DNA of 64,000 bases from Janibacter anophelis NBRC 107843 (GTDB taxonomy: Bacteria; Actinomycetota; Actinomycetes; Actinomycetales; Dermatophilaceae). The position numbers and the translations under genes are program-made. Positions 62,350 to 64,000 of this stretch are shown here, piece by piece. Numbering within the stretch: position 1 is the stretch's first letter; each line of letters starts with the position of its first letter. The DNA lies in contig NZ_BCSQ01000004.1 in assembly GCF_001570945.1 (NCBI RefSeq), forward strand, positions 1-64,000. Direction: 5' to 3'. Under the pieces are notes generated by a model. That model ran no database searches and was not told where the DNA came from. It saw only the letters and a list, made by a program, of their open reading frames with translations.

Positions 62350-64000
62350 CGCGCGCCTCCCTCGGCCGGCACGGTCGCCGGGTTGTCACGCTCGAGCGGA
62401 CCCTCGATGTCGAACGTGCCGCGGCCCTTGTAGCGGACCTTGGCCTCACGCAGCCGGTTGACGTCGAAGCCGGACCACGGGTGGCCGGACGCGAAGAACT
62501 TGCCGCGCGCGAGGATCGTGAGCATCGGGTGGGTGAACAGCCAGAAGATCGCCAGGTCGATCAGGGTCGTCAGGCCGAGGGTGAACGCGAAGCCGCGCAC
62601 CCCGGAGCTGGCCAGGACGTAGAGGATCACCGCGGCGACGAGGTTGACGCCGTCGGCCACGAGGATCGTGCCCTTGGCCCGGGCCCACCCGGCCTCGACC
62701 GCGGCCCGCAGGTTGCGCCCTTCGCGAAGCTCGTCCCTGACTCTCTCGAAGTAGATGATGAAGCTGTCGGCGGTGACACCGATGGCGATGATCAGACCGG
62801 TCACGCCGGCCATGTCGAGTCTGTAGTTGTAGCCCCACGCCAACAAGGCGATGGCCAGATAGGTGATGAGGAAGGCGATGACCATCGACCCGACGACGAC
62901 GATCGACAGCGCGCGGTACTGGACCATCGCGTAGCCGAAGACGATGAGCAGGCCGATGACGCCGGCGATGACACCCCAGCGCAGCTGCTCGGAGCCGAGG
63001 GTGGGGCTGATCTCCTGGCGGGTCTGCACATCGAAGGACAGCGGAAGTGCGCCGAACTTCAGCGACTTGGCCAGGCTCCGTGCCTCGTCGATCGTGAAGC
63101 CGGAGATGCTGGCCTGCCCGCTCGGGATCGCCTCGTTGAAGCCGGGGTCGATGAGGACCTGCGAGTCGAGGACGGCCGCGAGGGCGTTGTAGGAGCCGGG
63201 CGGGTTGACCCCGGGCTGCAGCCCGGGCATCTGGACCATCTGCTCGGAGATGTCGCCGTACGCACCTCGACCCTTGCTGGTCAGCGTGAGGGAGATCTCC
63301 GGCTCGTTGGTCTGCTGGCCCTGCGGGCCGACCCGGTAGCCGGCCTCGGCGTTGGCGATCTCGGTGCCGGCAACGACCACCGGACCGAGCACGTACTTGA
63401 TCGAGCCGTCCTGCTTGCACGCGACGATGGGCTCGTCGGGGTCGGTCGACGGAGCCTCCTCCGGCGGCTTCGAGCAGTCGAGCTCCTGGAACCTGTCCCA
63501 CACCTCGGTGGTGATGTTGTTGGGGTCCATCGGACCGGTCGGCTTGCCCGACGGCGACCAGCTCTGGGCCGGGGGCTCGCTGGGCGCGCCCGTGGACGAG
63601 GCGCTGCCGGAGGACGAGGCGCTCGAGGAGGCCGAGCTGCTCGAGCTCTTGGACGAGGTCGTGCCGGGCGAAGTGGGCTCGGCCGTGCGCGCCCGGTCGC
63701 GGGACGCGGAGGTCTCGCTGCGGCTCGTGCTCGGCTGCGTCGTGCTGCTGCTCGCGTCGTCGCTGGCCGAGGAGCCGGATCCGGACGTGGAGCCGGACGT
63801 CGGGCTGGAGGAGCCCGAACCGCTCGTCTCGCTGGGGGCCGGCTCCATGAGCGACGGGTCGCCGATGGCAGTGGCCAGCACCGGGCGGAACTGCATCTGC
63901 GAGGACGCCGCGATCGCATCCTCCTGCTCCTTGGTCGGGGTGCCCGGCATGGCGACGACGATGTTGGAGTCACCCTGGGTCGTGACCTCGGCGCCGGTGG
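62346..64000 (-). CDS. secD: Protein translocase subunit SecD (N-terminus outside window)
   Basis: The frame is open to the window edge: GAEVTTQGDSNIVVAMPGTP continues upstream of the internal Met at 63950, so the start lies beyond 64000. The visible 551 codons include the P1 periplasmic domain, DEARSLAKSLKFGALPLSFD, and six transmembrane helices with GVTADSFIIYFERVRDELREGRNLRAAVEAGW. A Ser/Thr-rich low-complexity stretch of about 95 residues sits in the P1 domain, where most SecD proteins have none or a short loop. Confidence 0.94.
   Translation of the reverse strand, partial: TGAEVTTQGDSNIVVAMPGTPTKEQEDAIAASSQMQFRPVLATAIGDPSLMEPAPSETSGSGSSSPTSGSTSGSGSSASDDASSSTTQPSTSRSETSASRDRARTAEPTSPGTTSSKSSSSSASSSASSSGSASSTGAPSEPPAQSWSPSGKPTGPMDPNNITTEVWDRFQELDCSKPPEEAPSTDPDEPIVACKQDGSIKYVLGPVVVAGTEIANAEAGYRVGPQGQQTNEPEISLTLTSKGRGAYGDISEQMVQMPGLQPGVNPPGSYNALAAVLDSQVLIDPGFNEAIPSGQASISGFTIDEARSLAKSLKFGALPLSFDVQTRQEISPTLGSEQLRWGVIAGVIGLLIVFGYAMVQYRALSIVVVGSMVIAFLITYLAIALLAWGYNYRLDMAGVTGLIIAIGVTADSFIIYFERVRDELREGRNLRAAVEAGWARAKGTILVADGVNLVAAVILYVLASSGVRGFAFTLGLTTLIDLAIFWLFTHPMLTILARGKFFASGHPWSGFDVNRLREAKVRYKGRGTFDIEGPLERDNPATVPAEGGAR

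Overview
This window is about 64 kb of chromosome from a high-GC Gram-positive bacterium. The GC content (around 70%), the frequent GTG and TTG starts, several start codons placed 5-8 bases after a TANNNT box (leaderless-style), the GarA/MerR/DUF881 neighbourhood, ScpAB next to ParA, and a ClgR/PopR-type regulator all point to Actinomycetota. The gene mix (ectoine synthesis, compact Intrasporangiaceae-like layout) fits a Janibacter or Knoellia-like genus, but that placement is inference. No rRNA, CRISPR array, insertion sequence or intact phage was found.

Layout. 95-4413 (+): sbcD-sbcC. 4539-12814 (-): a long co-directional block read DUF881, small basic protein, DUF881, gcvH, garA (FHA), MerR, bifunctional nuclease domain protein, MerR, then gcvP behind a glycine riboswitch. 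This matches the Rv1823-Rv1832 order of Mycobacterium tuberculosis. 12900-14039: MalY-type aminotransferase. 14178-16462 (+): ectABC. 16519-21857: small stress-type genes (Rho-N-domain protein, isochorismatase-like hydrolase, PfpI/DJ-1), a chimeric pseudogene (DUF6328 head joined to the tail of an MHS-family transporter), a possible small leaderless gene, nhaA, and an SDR. 21890-27062: a 5-oxoproline degradation locus (GntR regulator divergent from an NRAMP-like transporter, pxpA, pxpB, pxpC, DUF1445). 27068-30467 (-): MoxR-type AAA+ ATPase and VWA protein. 31181-32760: two ClpP-family genes facing a ClgR/PopR-like regulator that ends in ALAA. 32835-41568: a sugar block with a GH13 glucosidase plus LacI, then a ROK repressor divergent from a complete Entner-Doudoroff operon (zwf-edd-eda plus a ROK glucokinase). 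41608-42830: two decayed genes beside tRNA-Pro(GGG). 43104-45848 (+): Lgt-like protein, small membrane protein and a Tes/MJ0619-like radical SAM enzyme. 45852-53658 (-): xerD-parA-scpA-scpB-rluB-tyrA-cmk-der. 54464-64000 (-): secD-secF-apt-relA, MBL hydrolase and hisS, with a DUF349 gene on the opposite strand between relA and the MBL gene.

Most notable signals. (1) A palindromic repeat (core GCGCATYTCCCC plus its complement) occurs five times, only at three intergenic spots between converging genes. (2) The 9-mer CGAAGGGGG occurs about 28 times on the two strands, far above chance; it builds terminator stems and disordered protein linkers. (3) The three-gene Lgt-like/membrane/radical SAM cassette is the best candidate for an undescribed system, probably membrane lipid chemistry. 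(4) The ClpP pair sits beside a regulator with an ssrA-like tail. (5) A GntR operator fills the spacer of the 5-oxoproline promoter, followed by a coupled 12-residue upstream ORF.

Start sites were chosen from Shine-Dalgarno placement, overlap with the upstream gene, or TANNNT boxes. Where two starts compete, this is stated in the entry. Functions are assigned from recognised motifs and gene order without any database search.
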